Shown here: piece after piece, positions 1 through 9,699 of the stretch
Numbering within the stretch: the first letter of the stretch is position 1
Layout: each line of letters begins with the position of its first letter
Source: Plectrocnemia conspersa
Lineage: Eukaryota > Arthropoda > Insecta > Trichoptera > Polycentropodidae
Direction of reading: 5' to 3'
Assembly: GCA_009617715.1 (NCBI GenBank)
Contig: VTFK01000006.1
Location: 2,232,001-2,296,000, forward strand
DNA length: 64,000 bases
Notes under the pieces: generated by a model
What the model saw: only the letters and a program-made list of their open reading frames with translations
What the model was told of the DNA's origin: nothing
The model's database searches: none
Program-made: the position numbers and the translations under genes

Positions 1-152
1 TCTGAATTACCCCCACTTTATCTCCCGTTCTCGGTAACCTTGGACAACTTCCGAGAGATTTTAGAGCGGGCAGAACCAAATTCGACCAGAGTAACACACT
101 ATATTCTCCGTCCTTGGCCAACCTTGGCCAACTTCCAGAGAGTGTAGTGCAG
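1..152 (+). mobile_element. right end of a CTGCACTACAC inverted-repeat DNA transposon (copy 1, cut by window edge)
   Basis: Only the last part of the element is in the window. It matches 60222-60384 nearly base for base, including the internal stretch CGAGAGATTTTAGAGCGGGC, and ends with GAGAGTGTAGTGCAG at 152. That end is the inverse of the left ends at 2791 and 59346. No open reading frame for a transposase is visible in any copy, so the family looks non-autonomous. The superfamily is not assigned. Confidence 0.8.
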
Positions 153-560
153 ACATATGTGGTTAGTCTGAAAAGTGTCATGGTCTTATTGTTTTTTTTT
201 GTAAACTATATTTCATAACTAGCTAAATATTTAAGGCATTTCATTGCAAGATGTTTTTGTAAAATCTATTTTTGCTTATGGCATTATATATTAGAATCGA
301 GTGGTCTTTAATCTTATTTGACATAAAATTTAAATTAAATGTCAAGCTATGCAAATGTTTTTTTATTTTACACATCAATACTAAAGGGTTTATAAATTGA
401 AGCTAAATTTGCCGAAAAACATTTTTTTCTATATTTCCAAAAAGTGAAATTTTAATTTAAGAATACGCAGTAATTAAAATCGACTTTTTTAAATCTAGAT
501 TTCAATTGTTTGTTTTTGTTTTCATTTTTAACGGATTTATTCAACACGTTACTTAGCTTT
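153..560. other. AT-rich non-coding DNA, nothing recognised
   Basis: Low-complexity A/T-rich sequence with no coding signal on either strand and no repeat that I could match elsewhere in the window. Confidence 0.6.
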
Positions 561-591
561 TTAAGGTGTGAGAGCCTGCGCCTTCTTTCTC

Positions 592-640
592 GCTTGCCGA
601 CGTTTCGACCACCGATGTTGGGGTCATCATCTTGGGCGTA
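592..640 (-). other. hammerhead-ribozyme-like motif of a Penelope-like element
   Basis: On the minus strand the order is GATGATGA, a short CCCC...GG.GG stem-loop, then GGTCGAAACGTC. This is the layout of the minimal hammerhead ribozymes known from the terminal repeats of Penelope-like retroelements (CUGAUGA, stem II, GAAA, GUC). The C that should open the CUGAUGA core is an A here, so self-cleavage is doubtful. It lies about 310 bases downstream, on the same strand, of a GIY-YIG endonuclease fragment, as expected for a Penelope terminal repeat. Confidence 0.55.
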
Positions 641-879
641 ATCTGGACCTTATCTCAGCCGCCGCAGACTTTTCAGTTGCGTCGTCTTTGATTCGATCTT
701 GTGGTTTGTTATTTTTATTTTTTGTTTGTTTGTTTGTTACTAAGGAAAAAAGTGTATTCATTTTCGAATTGGTATATTTAAATGTATTCATATTTTTGTG
801 AATTTTGTTAAAATCTAATTTAGCTTGTTTTAAAACCGGAAAGTGTTTACGCGTCATCTTTTTTACTTAGTGCTAATTT

Positions 880-1075
880 TCTTTTAATTTTGCCTAAAGT
901 TTGTGTTGTATCAAAATTTATATGGTTATTTTTATCAAAAGTGTAGTTTTCATCAGTATTTTATCGCATTTCTATGTTCTATTTTTCTTTGTGTAATCTT
1001 ACGGTTTGTCTGACCAACGTAAATTTTGTCACAATTGCCACACATTTTTTGCACGAATTTTTGCTACCTAAGCTT
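880..1075 (-). pseudogene. Penelope-like retroelement GIY-YIG endonuclease fragment
   Basis: Reading the minus strand from 1036 gives NCDKIYVGQTNRKITQRK, then IEHRNA, before a stop at 955-953. The K-I-Y-V-G-Q-T-x-R core with a following IEHRNA is typical of the GIY-YIG nuclease at the C-terminus of Penelope-like reverse transcriptases. A Cys-rich stretch (NSCKKCV) sits just upstream but in another frame, so at least one frameshift is present. The reverse transcriptase part is not found upstream. It is a decayed relic, not an active gene. Together with the hammerhead-like motif at 592-640 it marks the 3' part of one insertion. Confidence 0.6.
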
Positions 1076-1079
1076 CTAA

Positions 1080-2790
1080 AAAAGCCATGAAAAACAGTTT
1101 TTAACACTTTGCTACAATTATACTGGATAGTCTTTCAGCATTTTCCTTTTTGCGAACATCACTTCTTGCTTTAAATTCATTGCCATGAACAAAAAAAAGT
1201 GGCGATGAATTTCTAAACAACCTTACTAGCTTCATATTAGGAATTGACATGGTCACATTACTAAATACACACTTCAAGCACTAGCCATAACGGTAGTGTT
1301 GACAACTGGGTAAAACAATTGTTTCCAGTGTCCCTAGACTTTTATATTTAATTTTCAAATATCCCACGTGTTTACAATAACGTTTTTATTTAACACACTC
1401 AGCTTAATTGTTAGGTGTACACATAAATTCAACCTTTTTTGAATCGTACAGTGAAGGCGTGTCCAAATTTCACCCTTGTCTTTATTTCGTAATTAAGCTT
1501 CGTAGCCTATAAGGTCGACCTAATCGGTACTCGTTATGGTGAATGATGAATCGGCAGGGTCCTAAACTATCATTATACACGGACGAGTGAATTAATTTAT
1601 AATAAAACGTTACGTGAGCACGTTTTGTTAAGAACGCTAATAATTTATCGGTTAGGTATTTTTTCTAACACATCGCAAGCGTAAATTAATATGAAATTGG
1701 TGGGTCCGACGGAAGCGAGCGATTATGAAATGATCGAATTTTAAATAGACGTAATAAAAAATCACTTACCTATAAATTTAAATTGGTATTTGAAGATCGT
1801 CTATAATGGTGACACAATGGTGTATTTTTAATTAATTAAATTTATGTTGGGTTAAATAAATGTCTCCTCATTAGTCAACATATCTACAGATGAGATCTAC
1901 TATTTTGGTATTTTAACGAAATCAAAGTGTTAATGAAAGTCGGTTCACATAAACAAGTTAATTTAAATAATAAAAACAGTAATAATATTATATGTGTGTA
2001 ACGTTTCTGTTAAAAATAGATTTTTAAAAATCAAAAAGTTTGGAATCTGATTCAGTTATAAAAAAAATAGTGAACATTATTTGTTTAGCATCACTCATAA
2101 ATATTGTAAACAGGACGGTGAAAAAAACTTACAACTAACAACTTAATGATCTTACACTTATGTATGAATGTACTTACTTTATTGTGTAATAAGAATATTT
2201 TTTTATAGCAAAAAGTTCAAAAAATTCAAAAGCTTATTAAATAACTATTTTTATTATTATTAATAGATGCCTAAATATATGTAAAAATTGTAAAGTAATT
2301 TTATTTTTTAGATTTGATTCTGTAAATTATGACGATATTATTATTTAATAATTAATTGGGCGATTTTATGTAGACCGTTTTTATAAAATACAACAGTATA
2401 TTAACTTTTTAAATTTAAATGCATAAAATAAATACATCATATTTTCAATGTGTAATAAATATGTTATGCAAAAATATTCTACAGTAATATTAGTATTTTA
2501 TTTTGGAATGATATACCTTTTTGTAATTACAAAAAAAAATCCCTTACAAAAATAGAGAAATCACATCAACAAAAAATGTTGATACATAACTTTTATAATG
2601 GTTAAATAGAATAAATTATATTTAAATATAAAACATTAAATTAAAAACTATTCCATTTTATGTTTATTTTATAATATGTTTTTTTTTAATTTAAATTACT
2701 TTCCATTGCCAATAAAATATATTTATGAAAAAAAATGTACTGCTTTTGAAATTTTATATGCGCACCAAGGAATAAATATGTATGTTATGC
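1080..2790. other. non-coding AT-rich DNA
   Basis: No exon or mobile-element protein is recognised. Bases 1440-1740 are somewhat less AT-rich (for example around 1500-1560 and 1700) but stop-rich in all frames. The rest is A/T-dominated with many short homopolymers. Confidence 0.5.
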
Positions 2791-3376
2791 CTGCACTACA
2801 CTCTCTGGAAGTTGTCCGAACTGAAGTTACAACTGAAGTCGGCCGAGACCTACGACTTCGAGTAAGCGACCACACTGTCGCAAATTTCATATGTCGTCCG
2901 GACGGCGAAAATACATAGGGATATTCAAAACGATTTTTTTTAACAAAATCATGTACCACTAATTATTTTTTAATTATCTAATTTTATATGAAAAAAAATA
3001 TAATAACATCTGTTAGAAGAATATACTATCAAAAATATAATTAATCCTTTTTCGTGCCCTAAAATATTAAAAGATGTCAGTAAGAATCTGTTGAAGTCCT
3101 CGATAAGCATGTGGTATTATAACTTGACCACGTGACCCCGATGCAGCGCTCGACATGCGTGTTAACCATAGGACGCCTACGCGCATACTGAAATTAAACC
3201 AAGTCACTCGTTCTATCTCAGTTTGCGAAACAACGTATCATTATCTCTATTACTCTCGTCACTTAACACGCGAGAGAGCGAAAGGGCTGCTCTTTCGAGC
3301 GCTCTCGCTCGAAACAGCAGCTACGACTTCGGTCCCTTTGACTCCGGTCCTTTTGCCGACAATGTTCGAAAGCGTA
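2791..3376 (+). mobile_element. CTGCACTACAC inverted-repeat DNA transposon, copy 2, right end missing
   Basis: It starts with CTGCACTACACTCTCTGG at 2791, as does the complete copy at 59346, and matches that copy up to about 3376 (TTTTGCCGACAATGTTCGAA). It then breaks off, so the last 150 bases with the right inverted repeat are lost. Compared with the complete copy it lacks about 360 bases between GGACGGCG (about 2910) and AAAATAC. The short reading frames at 2676-2918 and 3155-3475 lie in this repeat and are not genes. Confidence 0.8.
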
Positions 3377-4549
3377 CGTGTGTATATTCTTTACTTAATG
3401 GTTAATGCGTTTAAATATTTATATATAAATTATTATAAGCTTTGTTTATTTAAAAAAAATGAATTATATGATTAATTTGCTAATTATAACTGATATTAGA
3501 TTAACAAAAGAACAATTTCACGGGAAATAGTGTGTATTCAAATTGTATTACTGGCCCATCAGTTATAGGAAAGCATTAATGAAATATATAAATTGCACTT
3601 GGGATATCTGTTGAGTATATATGAATAAATTTTCAAGAATAATGAAAGGCTTGGAAGGCTTGTGTATAAGGTAACATGTTTTCTTTAAAAATATTCATTT
3701 AATTGTTTTTGCTTACTGTATACATTTATTTAGATATAGAATAATATAGTCAATGACTTGCTTTTATTTAAATTTATTTAGAATCCCAATAATAAAATTT
3801 ACACACACCTAATTATAATATATTATATAACATTTACTAAAAATTGTCTTAAAATTACAACAACATATTATATAATCTTCAATTGTATATCTATCTATAC
3901 AACTATAATATTAATGTCAATTGTATAACTTTTTAATGACGACTATTAGATAATTGTATTATCTAAATGCTTTTTTCATCGATGCGCCGTATCCTGCTCT
4001 GCTTCAATAATTTGTCAATAAGATTCGTCAAAGAGTCTTTTCTTCGTTCAAATGGCATTTTTTCTGACTAATGACTTCCCGCCCCATTGTCGGCGATGTG
4101 AAAATAGGTTAGAAACTTTTTAACCTTCGAAAATAACGGCCTTGAACCGGATGTAAAGCGCATCCGTTAAGTGCCGGCACTCACGCTCGGTCGTAAAATA
4201 ATTCCTGCTGTACGTTTGATTTTAACCGCCGAAGATGGCGACCGTTTAATTATGCGCATGCATGATAATAAGACTAATTTGCGTTGGCCATGTCGAACTG
4301 TATCAAGATTACTAGGAACGTCGTCGCAGAACCAAACATCTGAAAAAAAAAGAATGAAGATTACAGGTATGAATGCATTTAACCCATATGCACAGGATTT
4401 TATGGTTCAAAATATTAATATCATAACAACATTTTATTGTTTTTAAAAATCTTAAAATTGATTATTATATTGATAAAAACATTTATAAAACGTAAAAATA
4501 TCAAATACAATATTAAAATTAAATAAGATTAAATAAATCGCACTCTAAA
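3377..4549. other. non-coding DNA with a GC-richer island at about 3970-4345
   Basis: 3377-3960 is plain AT-rich DNA. About 3970-4345 has many CpG-containing words and blocks such as GCCGAAGATGGCGACCG (a Pho/YY1-like ATGGC core) and GCGCATGCAT. The open frame at 4171-4446 reads without any family I know and has no splice context, so I treat the island as possible regulatory or conserved non-coding DNA. Confidence 0.35.
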
Positions 4550-4608
4550 TCAAAAATGTATCAGGATCATCCATAATCGTTGCGACGTAATTAATGGTGA
4601 AGGATTTG
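4550..4608 (-). pseudogene. relic of the gustatory receptor C-terminal signature exon
   Basis: On the minus strand a T-rich tract ending in AG (acceptor at 4609-4610) is followed by 59 bases. In one frame they read SFTINYVAT and in another WMILIHF then stop. Joined across a frame change this recalls the family signature TYhhhhhQF that ends insect gustatory receptors. From the last good receptor exon (4926-4798) I find no GT donor of matching phase, and the relic itself carries a further frame break. It looks like the former last exon of the neighbouring receptor gene, now unusable. Confidence 0.5.
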
Positions 4609-4797
4609 CTAAAAAACAATAAATTTATTTTTAGATTGATCAATTGACCAATTGATTTATTTGTGTCTTTTAGACATTCAAAGAACGAAGATTTTTTTTC
4701 TTCAGCATAAAACTGAGCTTAAAGAATTAATAATACTTTTATTAAATTAGCGATGATTTTGTATAATTAAAATATAATTAATATTTTCATTTGTTTT

Positions 4798-7700
4798 TCA
4801 ATATGAAAAAAAATAATATAAATTAAAAGATAGTACTGTTCCAAGGAGGCGTCTATTGATATTGAAGAATCCAGCAGCTGTTACTTCTTTAGGGTTATCC
4901 GTCATCTGAAGAACAAACCTTCTTATCTGGAATCAGAATATGTATTACTATTAATTGAAGCATGAAATTAACAGGTATATTCCCAATTATTTAGTTCATA
5001 ATATGTTAAACAAAGATAACATTCGATTTTTTTTAATGTGAAAAATTTGGTCTAAAATAGTAAAATTACGTTTATGGTTGTTCTATAAATAATATTTACT
5101 TAGAGACAAGCATCTCTTAATGCACTTTCTGTGTACAATTTTAAACAAATTCATAAAATAGCACTTACCGCTTTTATGACGTTTGTTTTTTTTGTTGATG
5201 TTGCGATTCTGAGTAGAATATTAGCAGTGCTCTTTCCCTTAAAAAAATATAAAAATATTATAATACTTCACTACATATAATAAACTATTAAATGTGTGTT
5301 TAATTACTTCATTCACGCAATTTTCACAACACTCAATTATTAAAATGACTGGCAGTATGTTGAACATAAATACCAAAAATGAGTGAGAAATCAATAGCGG
5401 CTTAAAATTATGTAGTTCATGGTGGGTAATTGAGTAAATCCAAAAATGGCTGAAATATTGAAATTATGTACTAAATAATTATACTAAATAAAAAATATAT
5501 ATACTTACATTTGAGAGAACATTACTATATAGCCAATAGTCATCGTTGTTAGAATAGGTAGAGAATACATTCGCGTAATTTTTTCTATTATGATGCTTAG
5601 TCTTAAATGTATATATTTTATATCATTGATGACTTGATCGGGTGTATATTTACATCTGTTAAATATAATGTAAATAAAAAAAATTAAAAATGATTACAGA
5701 TCTCATAAGCATGAAAAATTTTCGTTACAACAAGACGGGCGTTAGCTTAATGCTTTACAATGAGGTAATAAAATTAACCACTACTAAGTAAGAAGTGGAA
5801 CAGCAGACTGAAAGCAAAATCTATAAATCAGTGACATCTATTTTAATAATTAAATAAATAATACAGCTTACAATTAAAATATGTTACTATGTAGATCAAT
5901 CTGTAACTATCAAACTATCCTTTATAAAATAGAGTCAAGAAATTATTTCTCATGCTCATTGGATGCACTGTAGTTAATGTGAATATGTTATATATAAAGG
6001 TTTTACTAGTAAATACTAAAATAAATCTCTCGTATGTTAATATAGCAAGAACAGCTATATTTTTGGAAGTTTATTTGCGTTAAATGTAATACCGGACAAC
6101 GCGAGTTATTGCCCTTTAGTTATGGACTAAAAATAAAAGAGCATTGAATATTATTATTAATACTGGTTAATTGATCAACTTAAAGATAAATATCCAAACG
6201 CAGATGTCACATAAGTCAGACTTACCCAATCTTAGATGCAATTCCGCATCGAATCCCATGGATGTCTACTTTGACATTTTGTAGCATTTCATCGAATATC
6301 TTATTGACAATCTTAAATCTTTGCCATGCAATACAGACGTAGATGCTAATCTTGCAACTCATTGCTCCGTGCACGACATTTGGCACGATGAACAATAGTG
6401 AAAATTGAATTGAATATAGATTGAAAAATTTCCAATAGGTGACATAATCCAAAACCGCGGTCGTCACAATAAAACTATACAAAGCTAACATAAAGATGGC
6501 ACAAGCGAATTTAATTTTAGGATAGGAGAGTTTCACGTCGTATTTTTTCAATGCGTCATCCAAAACGCACAAAGTCTCCATGACTTCTGCGACGTCCTTT
6601 TGGTGCTTAATCTCGGTGAAGTAAATGAGAAAAGTAGACAAGCAACCCAAGTAGATTCTTGATACAGAAGTTACCTGTTAAAAATACTTAAATATATAAT
6701 ACATGTCTATAGTAATGTACTAAACTTCTTGTCGGGGGTATTTATTTTTGTTATTTTTTGACAAATTTTGTTGTTTTTTGTGTGGAAATAATTGAGACTG
6801 TCAAATAGAATTTGTATATGTCAGTTATACGTGAAGTTTTTCTTTTCATAGATGCGTCCAGGCGTCTTCAAAATGAGCTCAAATCTGGACCCGGATGTCC
6901 AGGGGATGCGAAGAGAGAAGCGGCGGTTTTGCAAGGACGTCATTTGAAGGGGAGATCAGTCATTTCCCCCGCTTGAATTTGACCAGAAAAATGCAGTCCA
7001 TTTAACTCTTTAAGTAGTAAGCTGATTTGTTTACATTTGTTAATTTGTAAGAATACACTTTGGAGTGAGTTTATTTTACGTATTTTTCCATAATTATTTT
7101 TTAATTGCATATTTGATTTATTTTACTACTTTTTTATATTAGTATATTTTGGTTTATTATTTTACATCTATTTTATATATTATTCGGTTTTTGTTGTTTT
7201 TTTTTTAAATTAATTCATAAACTCTTAATATTTCTTATACAATTTATATAAAATATTTTTTTATGTTTATGTATTTCATACTCTTTAATTTATATACAAA
7301 TAATTTATATCTAATTAAATTTTAAAAAATATTATATAAATATAATGTTTTTCATGGGCCACCGTACATGTACGGCGAAACCGCTAAAAGAGTTAATGAA
7401 ATACTTTGAATCTTAATGAAATTGAAATATTAAAAAGAAACAACAACTAACCGGGCAACTTCCCCCCCCCCCTCCTCTGAAAAAATCTAAAATAACGTCT
7501 GTGATTCAAAACCAGAAATTCTTGGGTTACAAAAATATATAAAGAAACACAGAAACCCATTTTATTTATATCGTTTAGTGCAACCTTTAGTTGTTAATAG
7601 AAAAAAGAACATAACACAATATTTTCCAATGTAAATTCTTAAAAAAAAAACATACATTTCGCGTATTTTTTTTAAATACGTATTTTACTTCAATTAGTAC

Positions 7701-9679
7701 GACTTATTTATTGCTAATATTAAACTTCAATATTTAGTGAAACATATTCCATGGACTATTTGGGCAAAAATATGTCTGAAAAATGTAAAAATTGTAGAAA
7801 GATTTTCGTGTATGCAATACCTGCTTTTATTTTCACTTCGCCAGCTATCCCTATCATTAAAAAAGTACACATAATTATTGGGAACTGCAAGGCACCATTA
7901 GATTTGTCTACGATAAAGCAAATGTATTATTTTTATGTTGAAACATCGCGTATATACAAAAATACAGAAATATTGAACATGTTAATTTTAATCTTAAAAA
8001 TTTGCGCAGAAATATTTATTGGTAGATTTTTTTGCATAAGTAAGTGTATGAGTATATCGAACGTATAAATGTATCGTGTGCTTTAAAGCTAGTAGGGGCG
8101 TAAACCCTAACTTTTCATCTCTTTCCAATTATGAATAATGATGAAATCGATAGCTCTCAAACTGACTGTGCTAGCGCAAATATAGTACACATACTTCGAA
8201 GCTTATACCACTGCAGTACAGCACTGATACGAGTAATCTCCTTGAAATCAAATAAGGAGTAAGACTTTTATCGCCTGACCTTTTTAATATATATATATAA
8301 AAATATATTATAAAAATGAGCAGTGGATGGATGAAATGGTGGCATATTAATTGGAAGAAAAATACTGTCAAACTTGAGATGACCTCACATTAATATCGAA
8401 AACTACCGATGAAATGGGCTCATTTATTAATCCACGAAAAAGGAAAGAGCAACCTCATAGGCAGAAAAATTAACATATCCATGACCAGAGTTGATTATCG
8501 ATAGAAATAATATCCCACGCGAAAAAATGAAACAACTACAAGCAGTGGAGATAGTAAATGACTTTGTGTATATTTAATAAGAAAAGATGAAAGTGAAAAT
8601 CAGAAAGCGAACAGCAATGAACAAAAGTGCGATATTTCTTCATGTAAAAATTTGGAAAAACAGAGGTATTTTAGCAAAATTCGTTTGGTAAGATCTGTAA
8701 TATTCTCCATATGCTTTTATACGTCTGAAACATGGACCGTAATGGCAGCAGACAAGAGAAGATTAGATGCATTCAAAATTTAATTAGCTCGCATGCTTAT
8801 TATGTATTGATTTATTGTAAATTTTCGGTCGCAACTGCATGCGTTAACCCAATGTGTTACAATGGGGCAAACACAATCAACAATAACATTATATGTATTT
8901 AAATAACGGACTTAAATCAAAGTCTGTAAATTATTAAAATATATTTTATTAATTATAAACTATTATTATATTTTTTAATAAATTAATGAAGATATTCAAA
9001 AATATAGTAATCCGTGAGATTATGAAAATCTAGAAAAACATAATCGGAATTATATTTATTGTTGATGATTAAATATATTTCCTGTAATTCAGTTATATAA
9101 AAATATATTTTTAATTATCTTTAAATGTAACTTACTTTATTGTATTTTATTTGACCCAAACCAAAATAGAAAACAATCAAAATAAACAATAAAAAAAAAG
9201 AAAGCTATTGAAACAACCATAAATTAATGGCTGATCATATGAGCTAACAGTCGCCTGTTTTTAGTTTAATTTATTTTTTGCGCACAAAATTTATTTATTT
9301 ATTATTTTACTAAATAAATTTTACAATTTGCCTGATTTTAAAATACTACTAATATATATTCTATATATATCGTAAAAACAACACCCCATAAATAACCGTT
9401 TTATATATGGTAAAAAATCAAAATCGTGTAAAAATTATAGCAATACATATTTTTTACCGTGATTATTATATTTGACCATGGTGATTTGCAGTCTTCAAAC
9501 AACACTGTTCCGTTGTATGCGTGGAACAAAATGGCTATAATAGTAAGGCCAGTGCCTAACTTTGAAGTCGTGTAACTATTTCCAATCCTCGTGTAAGGAC
9601 TGAGGCCTAAAACTTTAGTGCAGTAGTACAATGGCGAAAGGGCGTCGTACAAGTTCGACATTTTAGCAACTAATGACAT
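4798..9679 (-). CDS. insect gustatory receptor, six exons, 385 residues
   Basis: Seven-helix chemoreceptor of the insect Gr family, a plasma-membrane ligand-gated channel of taste neurons. Exons (minus): 9679-9458, 6674-6226, 5655-5509, 5449-5308, 5237-5169, 4926-4798. All introns begin GT and end AG and the phases agree (0, 2, 2, 0, 0), giving 1,158 bases without a stop. Exon 1 has the family-like N-terminus NLYDALSPLYYCTKVLGL; exon 2 carries helices 2-4; exon 3 helix 5 (MYSLPILTTMTIGYIVMF); exon 4 helix 6 (FLVFMFNILPVILIIECC); exon 5 GKSTANILLRI; exon 6 FVLQMT and AAGFFNINRRLLG, typical of the last intracellular loop and helix 7. The length is normal for the family. The start is the first ATG in exon 1; a second is six codons on. 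Exon 6 ends by read-through in FNLYYFFSY instead of TYhhhhhQF, whose relic lies at 4608-4550. Ligand unknown. The gene could be young, functional with a changed tail, or starting to decay. Confidence 0.8.
5722..5835 (+). repeat. dispersed repeat, GTTACAAC...GGCGTTAGC family (copy 1 of 4)
   Basis: Contains GGGCGTTAGCTTAATGC and, about 80 bases on, CAGTGACATCTATTTT. Relatives on the same strand are at 8808-8890, 52186-52325 and 58414-58520. It lies in the intron between receptor exons 2 and 3. The copy at 8808 directly follows a LINE reverse transcriptase fragment, which suggests a LINE 3' end or a SINE sharing it; this is inference. Confidence 0.55.
7001..7405. mobile_element. small piggyBac-like element with TTAA ends and CCGTACATGTACGG box
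   Basis: Left end TTAACTCTTTAAG (about 7002) and right end GCTAAAAGAGTTAA (to about 7404) are inverted copies, each beginning with TTAA, the target of piggyBac transposons. The palindrome CCGTACATGTACGG at 7372 recurs near 11472 and, reversed, near 56713, with related flanking sequence. The interior is A/T-rich with no transposase. It lies in the first intron of the receptor gene. Confidence 0.45.
7560..8020 (+). repeat. dispersed repeat shared with 50190-50570
   Basis: The stretch around 7735-7990 (for example TTTAGTGAAACATATTCC and TTCACTTCGCCAG) recurs at 50300-50540 with substitutions, and GGGAACTGC in the same setting recurs near 49160. A 105-codon frame at 7751-8068 lies in it but is broken by stops in the second copy, so I do not call it a gene. 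It lies in the receptor's first intron. Confidence 0.55.
8400..8830 (+). pseudogene. LINE reverse transcriptase C-terminal fragment
   Basis: Reading 8591 onward gives KIRKRTAMNKSAIF and KIWKNRGI. After a frame change this continues as IRLVRSVIFSICFYTSETWT and MAADKRRLDAF, followed by a stop. The order of K-x-R-I/T-A-x-x-K, IRL-V-x-S/T-L/V-x-F-S-I-x-L-Y-x-S-E-T-W-T and D-x-R-R-L-D-A-F is that of the end of the reverse transcriptase region of insect LINEs. Frameshifts and stops show it is dead. It lies, on the opposite strand, within the first intron of the receptor gene. Confidence 0.65.
8808..8890 (+). repeat. dispersed repeat, GGCGTTAGC family (copy 2 of 4)
   Basis: GCGTTAACCCAATGTGTTAC and GGGGCAAACACAATCAACA match the copy at 58414-58520. 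It sits directly after the LINE fragment and on the same strand. Confidence 0.5.
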
Positions 9680-9699
9680 TGACAATTATTAACTTGTGC

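Noticed and set aside
3155..3475. 106-codon frame
   Set aside because: Part of the inverted-repeat element; the equivalent in the 59-60 kb copy differs in frame.
5169..5229. A shorter version of receptor exon 5 joined straight to exon 3
   Set aside because: It would give a 335-residue protein lacking helix 6. The exon at 5449-5308 supplies helix 6 with matching phases, and exon 5 then starts at 5237.
7751..8068. 105-codon plus frame as a gene
   Set aside because: It lies in a dispersed repeat; the copy at 50300-50540 has the frame broken.
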